Below, in pieces: positions 22,375-31,535 of a stretch of 64,000 nt of DNA (positions are counted from its first letter, which is position 1; each line of letters opens with the position of its first letter). The DNA lies in contig JACKQL020000048.1 of the NCBI GenBank assembly GCA_018296165.2, positions 310,001 through 374,000 of the forward strand. The letters are read 5' to 3'. This DNA comes from Termitomyces sp. T153 (taxonomy: Eukaryota; Basidiomycota; Agaricomycetes; Agaricales; Lyophyllaceae). The notes under the pieces are model-generated. The model saw nothing but the letters and a program-made list of their open reading frames with translations, did no database searches and was not told the DNA's origin. Made by a program: the position numbers and the translations under genes.

Positions 22375-24580
22375 CCACTCAGGTCTTTCATGTTATTGAT
22401 AAGAGTTCCTCAATGAAGTAATCAGAATTGTTATATAAATGGAGCTTTCCCACTCATCTGTTTCATTACAGTGACTTTGGTCTTGCTTTTTTCAATCAAT
22501 GTGTTGACAGTCCTGTCATTGTCATAGTCCATAGATGTAAGCTCCACTATAATTTCAATTATATTTCACTCAGTCAAAAGGGACATGGTGGTTTAGCTGG
22601 CACCATTGTGTCCCAAAGCAGGTCACTTGACTTGTGAGTGCAAGGTTGGGGTTTCAACTCTGGCTGAGTGCACCTGTGTGGAAAACACCTGAGACACCAC
22701 ATCAGTTATTCAATGCTGCTGGGTAGCCACTGCCCTCACATACCTGAGGGAGGCTTTGTTGCACAGGCCAAAAATGAGCAACCAATCAGCATGTAACTCA
22801 ATAATGCAATGTGACCACCATGCTTGTGTCCAACCTGAAAAAGGAAGGATTTTCTGGCACAGTGGATTTGGGAGAGAGTGACTTCATAGACCAAGCAGGC
22901 CACTGTATATGGGTAGGCAGGAAAAATAGGGTCATAGTGGGGAAATGGTTGCCAAAGTACTGAGTAATCTGATAGTTTGTATTGGCATGTGTGTTGAGCT
23001 CAGAGGAGGGACTGGGGGTGGGTGTGGCATGATACCACAGGGTCAAAATTATCCAACTTCTGCCCTCAACAATATGACTGCCATGTCTACACTCTAATTT
23101 GCCCACATTGACCAAATCTGTTACCCTTGAGGAGAAGAGGGTGATCTTCACACTCTAAAGAATACCATCTGGGCATGGTGAAGGCTTAAAATCAAGGGAC
23201 CTTGGCTGGAAGGATTGGCTTGGTGAAGGTTTCTTGGCTGGAAGGATTGGCTTGGTGAAAGACCAGGTATGCAAGAATTCCAGCAAGCATTGCCAAAAGC
23301 AGAAGGGTTTAGAAATTGAGATGGCCCATTAGCAGCAAATGGTAGAGGACTTAGTGTGGGGAAGTGGTATGAACTCCAAAATAGGATCAAATTGTAGTAA
23401 AGTGGCTATGAGGCATAATGCTTGAAAAGGCATCAGGCCAGAGTACCAACCAGATGTGTCTGTAATTACAACTCCTTAATGTATTGCAGGTGCTAGAACA
23501 CTAGAGCTCCAGGAAATTGCATACAAACAGCACTTGTACAAAATAAAATGGTTAATCAATCAATCAATCAGTCAGTCAGTCAAATGAACCTTCCTTTATA
23601 AGTATTCCATTATTTTTTACATAATGCAGACCAAACCTTATTTCACCTGGTTAGGTTTTCAATATCTCAACTCTTCCAAGTGACTATCATTCAATAGATC
23701 ATCTTTAATATACTTGAACATTCAGAATCATTGATGACTCAAGGTCTCCTTCACCTTCTGTCCCCTTATTACTCATGCACTCTGAAGAGCATGTTTGACA
23801 ATTTTTGACATTTCAAAGATATACTAAAGAGAAAGAACTTAGAGAAAGTAGCCTAAATAATGAGATGTTTATAATCTCATTTATGGTATCACTAAGTGGT
23901 ACTAATACTTAGCAATTAGACCTTTGACTTGATTCTTTCTTAAAATCCCTTTCCAATACTCTATCTAATTAAGATCCATTACACATCACACATCTGTTTT
24001 CTTCAATTCAATATATCTGACATACAATTATTCAATCACAAACCATACACCTTCAAATCAGAAACCCTGTGGATCCTCAGAAACAGGACCTAGCCTACAG
24101 CTATCAGCAATTCAATCTATCCAAACATACATATATGTCATAGTAGTGAGCAAAAAATTTCCTGTTCCAGCCCCTTGACAGAGGACTATCAACTTTACAC
24201 ATTCTATATTAATACTACCTTCTGAAACTTTTTCCATCTCAAAGCAATCTTCAATGCTCTCTTCACTAATAGTTCCATTAGCATAATAAATTATACCCAC
24301 CATCCTTTTCTAGAAGCTGTCATAATGTAGTCAAACATCTATTGAAAGCAGGAAAAGTTGGAGATGATCAAGAACAAGTTGACTCTAAGGTATAAGAACT
24401 GATTACTGTAAAACTATAAGAATACACACTCTCAAGTCTGAACACACACCTTGAAATCAGAAAGCCAGCACACAGCTATCAGCACTCCAGTCCAAGTATA
24501 GCCTCACTTTGTTTGGTTAGGGATTTGATCTTACAATTCAACATTAGTACCACCCAACATCACAAAATTAAAATCTCTTT
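22375..24580. other. CpG-free repeat-derived DNA, no gene supported
   Basis: 22570-22700 contains A-box-like and B-box-like phrases that could be a SINE relic. 23206-23268 holds a 32-bp tandem duplication (core TTGGCTGGAAGGATTGGCTT). 23550-23583 is a microsatellite of AATC then AGTC units that resembles a LINE tail. Minus frames at 22798-23151 and 23148-23390 show no recognisable domain. Single copies of the 61-bp repeat lie near 23630 and 24500. Confidence 0.4.
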
Positions 24581-24639
24581 TAACTTTTATCCTTATTCTT
24601 AATGATTTATTTAATCATATTACTTATAATCTTCAATCC

Positions 24640-25400
24640 TTATAGGAGGAGACTTTAACCTTGTTAAAGAAACTGCTTTCATACATGCTAAAGGTAATTT
24701 TTGTATTAATACCCCATGCCTGGACTCCTGTGATTTATTCAAATCTTTACCTGCCCACCTACAGAAGGCAGGGGGGCCAGGGGGATTAGAGATTAAAGAA
24801 AATTTGACTACCTCTCAAAATAATGAGCCCCATACTTTACTAGAATTAGGGCAAGGACAAGGGTTAAATTTAGAATTCTATATAAAATATCCTATAACTA
24901 AGGGTCCTTCTTCTCCCCCTTCTCTTAGAAATTTTTTTTTACTTTAAATATAATTAAAAAAACCTTTGGAGGAAATATATATTTGCTTTTGCCCCTGCCA
25001 GAGCCCATACCCATCAAGGGAATGGGGGATCTTATTTCCTCCAGGCCCAATGACCCCTTGTTTAAATTTAAAAAAAAATCCAGCACATTCCAAGTTGAGG
25101 CTATCAGCAATCAAATTCAAGTCAGATTTATAGTCAAAGCATACTGTATGTCATAAACCTCTCAATGTCCTCTAAGGACCATAATTGCCTAGGGCTCTAC
25201 ATGAGGCAACTATTCTCCTTTCTAAATAATAAGTAGAAGCTTTTAAGAGTCAAAGAAACATCTTATACCACTTATTTGGCCATTCTGCTCATCAAAATTC
25301 ATTGTTCTGAAGTGTTTTTGATGAAAAATACATGCATGAGACATGTTTCTTTTCTCCAGAACAGCCAGAAGTGTTCCTTGAAGAGGTGCATTAAAAGACA
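24640..25400 (+). pseudogene. LINE fragment with endonuclease motif GGDFN
   Basis: The plus strand encodes IGGDFNLVKETAF at about 24642-24680, the conserved motif around a catalytic Asp of APE-type LINE endonucleases. Further along, RALHEATILLSK then VEAFKSQRNILYHLFG appears at about 25195-25280, which resembles the helical linker between endonuclease and RT. Many stops interrupt it and no RT core follows. It is from a different LINE than 16117-22361, since that element has WVGDFN and a different linker. Confidence 0.4.
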
Positions 25401-25690
25401 GTACATTTCACATAAGTAATGCCTGAAAAAGACTGACAAGAGTTAAATATTGCTTGAAATATTCATATCTATCAAAGTTGTCTACTGTATTTTTTTTGTA
25501 AAAAAATGTATCTGAAGAGCAGAAAAACAGCCAAGTCTGATTTTGCTACTATAAAAGGTTGTATCTTTGTCAGTATAGGTCAGTGCTGATAAATTTTAGT
25601 CAGCAGAATTCTTCCCAGGAGTCATCACATAGGTGCAGCCACTTTCCCATGTCTGTTGTTGCATAATATATAGAGATAAACCAATTGCTG
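25300..25690. repeat. Diverged dispersed repeat (partner at 15540-15890)
   Basis: See the partner copy: similar phrases in the same order, including GCCACTTTCCCA then GTTGTTGCA. Non-coding in both. Confidence 0.45.
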
Positions 25691-26118
25691 CAATAGTACA
25701 TGACAAAACATATAACTGCCACATCAAACTGATCATCCCATTTTCAGGACTGCTTCAGTTTGTTTGATATCTAATGCTGTCATTTGTATGGTTATCATTT
25801 GATGTGATATAGATGACAAGTTAGTCTGCAGGCACATACACCACAATAATTGCACTTTTGGACCTGCATTCCAACATGTTCATGCTGTTCAAAGACCCCC
25901 TTTCTTTAACTATCTGGTTACTTGTTACCAGGCCATCATAAACCACATGTTACCATCTGCTGACACATATCTACTAGTGAAATGGTGATCACCATAATAT
26001 ATATGTCACACCTTCTATCTCATAGTTGTGAGTATGGATGTATCCATCCTGTAAATAGCAACAGTCAAGTATATGCAAATAAAAATAAAAAAGAATAGAA
26101 AGCAGTTGGTGGGGACAT

Positions 26119-26495
26119 AACTGAAAGAGAGCAAAATATGAAGACAAGCTCCAGCTATATATCATCAGAGACACATCATGCACATAGCAAGAAGGTAACC
26201 TGGAAGGGAGCAAAATCTGAAGACAACCTCCAGCTATATTGTTGGATACACATCACATGCATAGTGGGAAGGTAACCAGAAGGGAGCTTGGAGACAACAC
26301 TCCAGGTATATTGTCAGCTATACATCACATGTATATTAGGGAGATAACTCAAAAATTGAAGACAACCTCCAGCTATATTGTTGGCTATACATCATGTGTA
26401 TAATCAGTAGGGAGCAAAAATTGAAAACAATCTTGCAGCTATGTCATCAGCTATACATCACATGTCAAGTCACATGGGAACAAAATTTGAAGGAA
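26119..26495 (+). repeat. Imperfect 60-79 bp tandem repeat, about five units
   Basis: Units carry the ordered phrases GGGAGCAAAAT, TGAAGACAACCTCCAGCTATA, TATACATCACATG and GGGAAGGTAAC. Unit starts are near 26119, 26200, 26277, 26349 and 26410, and the unit length falls to the right. The array lies 80 bp beyond the 3' B2 repeat of the Ngaro element and could be part of that element's 3' flank or an older satellite. Confidence 0.65.
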
Positions 26496-26576
26496 AAATT
26501 TGGCAGGGAATCAAGGAGTAAAGCCTCAGCTACTTTGTAGACCTTGGAATATGATGCATTGCAAAACAAGAGTGGT

Positions 26577-26698
26577 TCAAGTGAGAATGAACTGAGGGTC
26601 ATTGAGTGGTTGCAGAAAGAATGATATTTCTTGAGTCTATAGTTCTTGAGTGGTCCCCCCCTCCTCTAAGAGAGATGGAGAGGGACCAAACACAAGCT
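26577..26698 (-). repeat. Ngaro repeat B2
   Basis: About 120 bp, the outer 3' copy of B. It matches B1 (27109-27227) from TCAAGTGAGAATGA to GGAGAGGGACCAAAC with few differences. Confidence 0.8.
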
Positions 26699-26777
26699 AA
26701 CTACAAAGTATTAGATGATAGCATGAGTAGAGTGAATTTAGGTAGAATGAATGAAGTGAATAGGGATGGCAGGTGGG

Positions 26778-27053
26778 ATAATGACATGTGACATAAGATC
26801 TGTAACAACAAAGAGCACTGCAAGCATAGTGTGAGACAATGTAGGTACTGGAAATGGGATATGTACCTGCAAGCACAGTGTGAGACAATGAGTCTTCATA
26901 ACCAATGCTTGCAGCTATATAGGTAATGAAACAATGGACAAAGAAACAATGTGATATGGTGAAGAGACAATGAGGAAAAAGGGAGGAAGATTGATGTCTA
27001 CTCTGTGACCTGAATTAACCTTGGACAACCCCCCTCTCAACTTGTCCAATACA
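26778..27053 (-). repeat. Ngaro repeat A2 (CpG-free copy)
   Basis: 276 bp, the inner copy of A1 (31260-31535). By eye I find no CpG in it; the CpGs of A1 read here as TpG or CpA. Only about seven differences lie outside such sites. Confidence 0.85.
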
Positions 27054-27108
27054 TGAATTCAAAGTTGTTGATGGTCAATTATGATGTTCTGAGTTTGAGA
27101 AAATTTGG

Positions 27109-27227
27109 TCAAGTGAGAATGAGCTGAGTCATTGAGTGGTTGTAGAAAGAATGATATTTCTTGAGTCTACAGTTCTTGAGCAGTCCCCCCCTCCATCAAG
27201 AGAGATGGAGAGGGACCAAACTCAAGC
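27109..27227 (-). repeat. Ngaro repeat B1
   Basis: Inner copy of B, directly downstream of the tyrosine-recombinase ORF. Pairs with B2 at 26577-26698. Confidence 0.8.
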
Positions 27228-27710
27228 CAGAGAAGTAAAGACCTGAAGAGCTGAAGGTTCAAAAGGGGCAAGATGAGTGTGGGCCAAGTGTAAAAGATAG
27301 GATAGATGTAAGATGCAGGAAGGATCATTTTCAATGTAAAGCTTATATGAGTCACTGCACCACCAACCCTAGAAGCTGGATCTCATAGTTGGAATATCCT
27401 GCTGCTGCTGCTGAGGCTGCACCCCACCAAAAACTGTGGCCTGCAAAGTGTTCCAGGTTCATGCCCATGAGGGATAGAGCATTCTGGATTGTTTTTATGA
27501 AGTAAGAATAGGAGAGGAGGCTGCTTGGTACAGAGACCTTTAAGTGCAGCAATGGAACAGTTGATGTGGCTAGGAGCTGCAGCAATTGTGATTGTGACAC
27601 CTGTTTTAAATGGGTTGTTTTTTGAGGCAAGGAGTGTGAGTCTTGCATGTGTGGTGTTGTTGAAGCTGAGAAGGAACTGCACTGACTTCCAGGAAAGATT
27701 GAGGGATGGG

Positions 27711-27715
27711 GAGAA
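27711..27715. repeat. Target-site duplication GAGAA (left)
   Basis: Five bases repeated at 27974-27978, flanking the 258-bp LTR-like insertion. Confidence 0.7.
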
Positions 27716-27973
27716 TGTTAGAAATGAAAAGTGACCATACCAGGAGTTGAACCTGGGACCTCTTGAATATATACTCCATGTGATGCTCTAACTACTGAGC
27801 TACATGGTCTGGTTACACAGAGAGCTAGGAAGTTACATATAAGTACCTTCCAGGCATGAGATGATTCTACTACTGTGATAAGTGGCTCACTGCAGGGACT
27901 GGAGCACTGAACAGTGTTGTGTAGAAATTAGAGCTCTAAGCTATCAGATGACTTGACCTGTTATCATCTAACA
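27716..27973. mobile_element. Solo-LTR-like insertion with a tRNA-like sequence inside
   Basis: The insert begins TGTTAGA, ends TCTAACA and is flanked by the 5-bp repeat GAGAA. These are the signs of an LTR retrotransposon LTR (TG..CA ends with 7-bp inverted tips, as in many Ty1/Copia LTRs). Removal restores the recombinase frame, and the related fragment at 51.98-52.4 kb is uninterrupted at the same site (VGKGGKYSSSLNLS), which proves that this is a later insertion. It has no ORF. It contains the tRNA-like sequence at 27732-27809 with an oligo-T stop. It could be a solo LTR or one end of a miniature (TRIM-type) element. Confidence 0.75.
27732..27809 (-). tRNA. tRNA-like sequence with Pol III terminator, anticodon arm not resolved
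   Basis: On the minus strand the 5' GACCATG and 3' TATGGTC form a seven-pair acceptor stem (one G-U). GCTC..GAGC forms the D stem around an A-box-like TAGCTCAGTAGTTAGAGC. CCAGG-TTCAACT-CCTGG forms a perfect T arm whose B box (GGTTCAACTCC) looks like GGTTCGACTCC with the CpG decayed. A TTTT run follows four bases after the discriminator base. The 28 bases between the D stem and the T arm are about five more than in a normal short-variable-arm tRNA, and I could not fold an anticodon stem, so no amino acid is assigned. It is either a degenerate tRNA gene or a tRNA-derived promoter. Confidence 0.5.
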
Positions 27974-27978
27974 GAGAA
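27974..27978. repeat. Target-site duplication GAGAA (right)
   Basis: Pairs with 27711-27715. Confidence 0.7.
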
Positions 27979-28503
27979 TTTACCACCTTTCCCTACCATA
28001 AATTTGTCACTATGGAGTAGTACAGAGTATGCCAAGCAGCATGCTGCATAGACTGACCTGTCACCTGAATTTGTGCTGGGATGGAGTTGGCCAAGCAGGG
28101 CTGTAAGGATGAGGAGGGTGATGGTAAGTACTGCTTGACAATCACATTCCCATAGTAGCACTTGATCCCCTTGATGAGCCATTGCACAAGGGGAGATTCT
28201 GTAGCTGAGAAGGGCAAGTCTGCATCAATGTGGAGGAAATGCATGGATGATAAGTATGCTTTGATTGTCTTGGGTTGGACCCTTCCTCCAAGGCTACTAG
28301 CCCAGGACAGAATGGCTGGCTGAGAAGTGGAGAGGATGGAGCCATCAGCATTGGAAAGGTTGTTGACTTGTACATGAAGGATGAATTGTTGTTGACTGGT
28401 GGAGTAGGTTTGACAAGTGCTGCTTGCAAGGCCATGTCAAAGATAGAACATGACAGTTCTTGGGTGGTGCCTATTCTGTTCATACCACCAAGCTGGAGGA
28501 GCT

Positions 28504-29124
28504 TCAAGGCCAGTTTCTTTTCAAGCCAGGGGGCAATTTTAAACATGTGAGAGGAAAAAAATGTGAAGCAGCATCAGCAATCAAATTCTGAGTAGAAGAG
28601 AGCCATTTAGAAGAGAAAGAGAAGTTGAGACAGCATGCCAGAGCTATCAGGTGTTGTAGGAGCTTCATTGTTGGCATGGATTGAATAGACAGCCTCTGGA
28701 TTGCATAGAAGACAGCCTTGTTGCCAACATGGAAGACTATGTGGTGGCCTTTGAAGGACTTTCCCCAGCATAAGACTGCATAGACCACTGCAAACATTTC
28801 CTTCACTTGGATATGCTCTGGACATAAGCATTGTGGGCACCAAGCTGCAAACCATTCATGCCCAAAATGGCCACTGCTGCCTTTTGCACCACTGGCATCT
28901 GTAAATACATCAAGCTGTTGCCAATTGGGGGCAATGCAATGGACACCATTCCATCTGGGAGTGACTAAGTGCCACCATGATATGTCATCTTGTGCTAATC
29001 TGGAGATATGTTGACAGGTAAATGGGGAGGAGAAGGGAAAAGTGGTAGCAAAGTCATGTAAGCTCCAGATGAAAGCACAAGACATGGGGATTACTTGTGA
29101 GGCAAAGTGGAGGAAGCTAGTCAT
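28504..29124 (-). pseudogene. Ngaro RNase H domain
   Basis: DIRS-type RNase H: LDVFTDASGAKGSSGHFG (first Asp) at about 28905-28850, HIQVKEMFAVVYAVLCWG (Glu), FHVGNKAVFYAIQ where a catalytic Asp is expected at the G/N pair, and LIADAASHF near the C-terminus. The frame is open for 206 codons, then meets the recombinase part after frame changes near 28520. It removes the RNA strand during reverse transcription. Confidence 0.8.
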
Positions 29125-29139
29125 TTTGTTGAGCTTGAT

Positions 29140-29990
29140 TCACATGCAGTGATGGTGTGTGATCTATGAAGAAATGAGTTTCTGTAGGTAAATGAGTTTG
29201 GCTTGGGGGAGGTGGACCTTGATTGCAATAGAGTCAAGCTAAAGTCCCAGGAATTCAATGCATGTGCTTGGCCTAATGATTTTTGAGGGTTGAAAAGATA
29301 GTCCCAGCTGGGTCCCAACATCAATGGCCCAGGACAAGGAAGTCTTGACTGTGTCATGGGAGGAGTGTGGGGGAAAGATCACAAGGAAGTCATTGAGGTA
29401 GTGGCAGATCCATGCTGGGATGTTTCATTGCAAGATCCAGTATAAAGCTTTGGTGAAGAGATTGAAAATATATGGTGCTGACCTGCCCCCAAATGCAAGC
29501 ACAATGCCAAAATAAAGATTCCCTAGCCACTCAAAGCTAAGGAGTGGCCAGTCCTCTGGACAGACTGGGATGTGATGGAACACTGCCTCCAAATCAAGTT
29601 TGAGCATTAGGGAGCCTGGTTCCAATGCCACAAGAACATGAATTGCCTGGTCAACCATGTCATACATGATGGAGGCCTCAGAGTCTGGGATGCCATTATT
29701 CACAGACCCACCACTTAGACCCACCACTTGGTGGTGGATGCGATAGACTTTGCTTGAATGCTTTTGAGTGACTGCCCTGATGGGCAACACACAGAAATTA
29801 TTAAATGGCAGTAAAGTGAACTGTCCACAAGTGTGCCTGTTGGCTACTTGTGCAGCAATGTCCTCAGAGAGTGACTGGGTACTTGAGACATTGGCAAAAG
29901 CAGTCTTCAAGTTTGTGCAAGTCTGACTCAAGGAGCAGTCTGCAGAGAATCCAAGGTTTGCACCATGACAAATGATTTGTATTAGCAATT
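29140..29990 (-). pseudogene. Ngaro reverse transcriptase
   Basis: The minus-strand frame 29988-29425 includes LPIRAVTQKHSSKVYRIHH, LMLKLDLEAVFHHIPV (first catalytic Asp, LDLE), CPEDWPLLSFEW and FGGRSAPYIFNLFTKAL, the signature of DIRS/Ngaro reverse transcriptases. The active-site box reads YLND at about 29405-29390 where YLDD is expected: CTC-GAT would become CTC-AAT by loss of one CpG. A stop at about 29423 and others near 29220 and 29155 break the frame. The polymerase copies element RNA into DNA. Confidence 0.85.
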
Positions 29991-29999
29991 CTACAAAGG

Positions 30000-31205
30000 T
30001 ACAATCAGGGTAGTCATGTAGGTAATGGCTTCATGCTCTTTTGTTGAGTGTGGAGGGAACAAGGGGTAATGAGCTGGTGTCTAAGAGTTGTTTTTTTGCA
30101 CGAGGGTCAGTATTAGGATGAGAGGGTGGTATGGGTAGGTGTGGGTTGAGAGGTTCCAAGAATTCTATGCCAGTAGACATGTTATGTGTGCCCAGGGAGC
30201 AGCCAGGGTGAGACAAATGAGTGGGGAGAGTATGAATTGCCCAGACTGGGTGCTAATCCTTATGCTGGTGCCTCCCATGGTCCAATTTACTGCAGGTGGC
30301 ACAGGTGTGCAAGCATCCCCAGGGGCAGGGTGTTGTCAAGCACTTTTCATCATTGAATTTGCAACAGGCCTCACTGGGGTTAGTGGGGACACTGCTAACT
30401 GTGGAATTCTTCACTTGCTTGGAGGGGAAAGCCTTTCAATGGCCGTAAACGTGCTCAGACATTAGATCATTCTCTATTTTACCCCATTTACTATAGTCGC
30501 CTGCAGCCATCTCGGCCCTGTGCCTGTTGAAGAAAACGGAGTGATAGGCATATACAGCACTCCATTTGTATTCCACTACAAGTTTCACAAGATGGGCCCT
30601 GTAGAAGAGAAGAAGGCGCCCATTGCACATGTGTTGTTGATGTGAAACAAAAGGATGTTGAAGTAGGATCGGAGTGGGATGATGACGGAGAAGGATGTTT
30701 TGTGTTCTTTGGCCGTGCAGTGGCTCACCTCAGACTGATTGGTCGTGCCATTGAACGTGTATGCTGTCTCCTTATTGCGATTCGTTGGGTCCAATTTGTG
30801 GAGATCCGCCACTTTAAACTCATGTGAAATGAGAGCCCCGATGACAGCCACCTCAATGTCGGGGAAGCGCGTGCGAAGAGAAAGGGGAGCAGTGAATGTG
30901 GATGTACCGTTCACTCCTGCACCTGGAATTGGTGGCACAAATGCACTTGCCCCTGCCGCGGCTGGGTCTGCGGCATGAGAGGCCAAGGGAGAGGCGGCGG
31001 GTAGGGGAACTCTCATAAGAAGATCCCTCAGCATTGGGTGGAGCTCGGTGTGAGAACTTTGCAACGCATCAAAGGCTTCTTGCGAGACCGCCGCGTTCGG
31101 ATCTGAAGATGTGGCTAACGTATTGGACATGGCAGGAGGGGTGTCAGGACGCGGAGATGCTCTGGTAAAACGGCCGTCTGGTGCTCTTTGCGGTTGCGAG
31201 GGCAT
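30000..31205 (-). pseudogene. Ngaro ORF1 (Gag-like), with ATG at 31205
   Basis: The minus-strand frame starts at 31205 (MPSQPQRAPDGRFTRASPRP), is rich in A, P and S, and continues through LRTRFPDIEVAVIGALISHEF, FKVADLHKLDP and a segment of about 206 codons to 30585. Frame changes near 30580 and 30440 follow. A cysteine cluster (CLTTPCPWGCLHTCATC-like) at about 30340-30275 and PHLPIPPSHPN at 30110 complete ORF1 before RT. The part above about 30440 is CpG-rich and the part below is CpG-free. Gag-like proteins package the element RNA. Confidence 0.7.
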
Positions 31206-31259
31206 ATACTATGCTAGATATCACAGACGTATCGGATTTCAATTAGATCTAATCGACGA

Positions 31260-31535
31260 GATAACGACGCGTGACGTAAGATCTGTAACGACAAAGAGCG
31301 CTGCGAGCGCAGTGTGAGACGACGTAAGTACTGGAAATGGGATACGTACCTGCGAGCGCAGTGTGAGACGACGAGTCTTCACAACCGACGCTCGCAGCTA
31401 TATAGGTAATGAAACAATAGACAAAGAAACGATGTGATATGGTGAAGAAACAATGAGGAAAAAGGGGGGAAGATCGGCGTCTACTCTGTGACCCGAATTA
31501 ACCTCGGACGACCCCCTCTCAACTTGTCCGATACA
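31260..31535 (-). repeat. Ngaro repeat A1 (CpG-rich copy)
   Basis: 276 bp at the 5' end of the element, partner of A2. I count about 25 CpG sites, all of which are TpG or CpA in A2. It probably holds the promoter, since the Gag-like ORF starts 55 bp downstream. Confidence 0.85.

Larger units (their letters stand above)
27300..28470 (-). pseudogene. Ngaro tyrosine recombinase, interrupted by an LTR-like insertion
   Basis: Minus-strand pieces give the N-terminal core-binding part at 28300-28150 (DADLPFSATESPLVQWLIKG), then AACCLAYSVLLHSDKF and VGKGGKFS at about 28050-27975. The frame is split by the 258-bp insertion 27716-27973 and resumes with SPSLNLSWKSVQFLL, TLLASKNNPFKTGVTI, NALSLMGMNLEHF and GHSFWWGAA at 27700-27420. 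In active enzymes the last motif is H-x-x-R; here arginine is tryptophan. WCSDSYKLYI (catalytic tyrosine) follows near 27335-27365 after a one-base shift. The first catalytic arginine (LLRSGE in relatives) reads LLHSDK. Confidence 0.82.
26577..31535 (-). mobile_element. Ngaro-type tyrosine-recombinase retrotransposon (split direct repeats A1-B1-A2-B2)
   Basis: Read on the minus strand, the order is A1 (31535-31260), Gag-like ORF, RT, RNase H, tyrosine recombinase, B1 (27227-27109), A2 (27053-26778), B2 (26698-26577). Both A copies are 276 bp and in the same orientation, and both B copies are about 120 bp and in the same orientation. This interleaved arrangement is the diagnostic terminal structure of the Ngaro group of the DIRS order and differs from the inverted repeats of DIRS1. 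RT is of DIRS type, followed by RNase H and a tyrosine recombinase in place of an integrase, which in live elements inserts a circular DNA without target-site duplication. It is inactivated by many CpG-type mutations and by an LTR insertion. Confidence 0.88.

Noticed and set aside
26119..26495. CRISPR-like array
   Set aside because: Repeats are imperfect, contiguous and of varying length with no unique spacers, in a eukaryotic genome.
27716..27973. MITE (DNA transposon) reading of the 258-bp insertion
   Set aside because: Terminal inverted similarity is only seven bases, the ends are TG..CA and the duplication is 5 bp, which fits an LTR better; not fully excluded.
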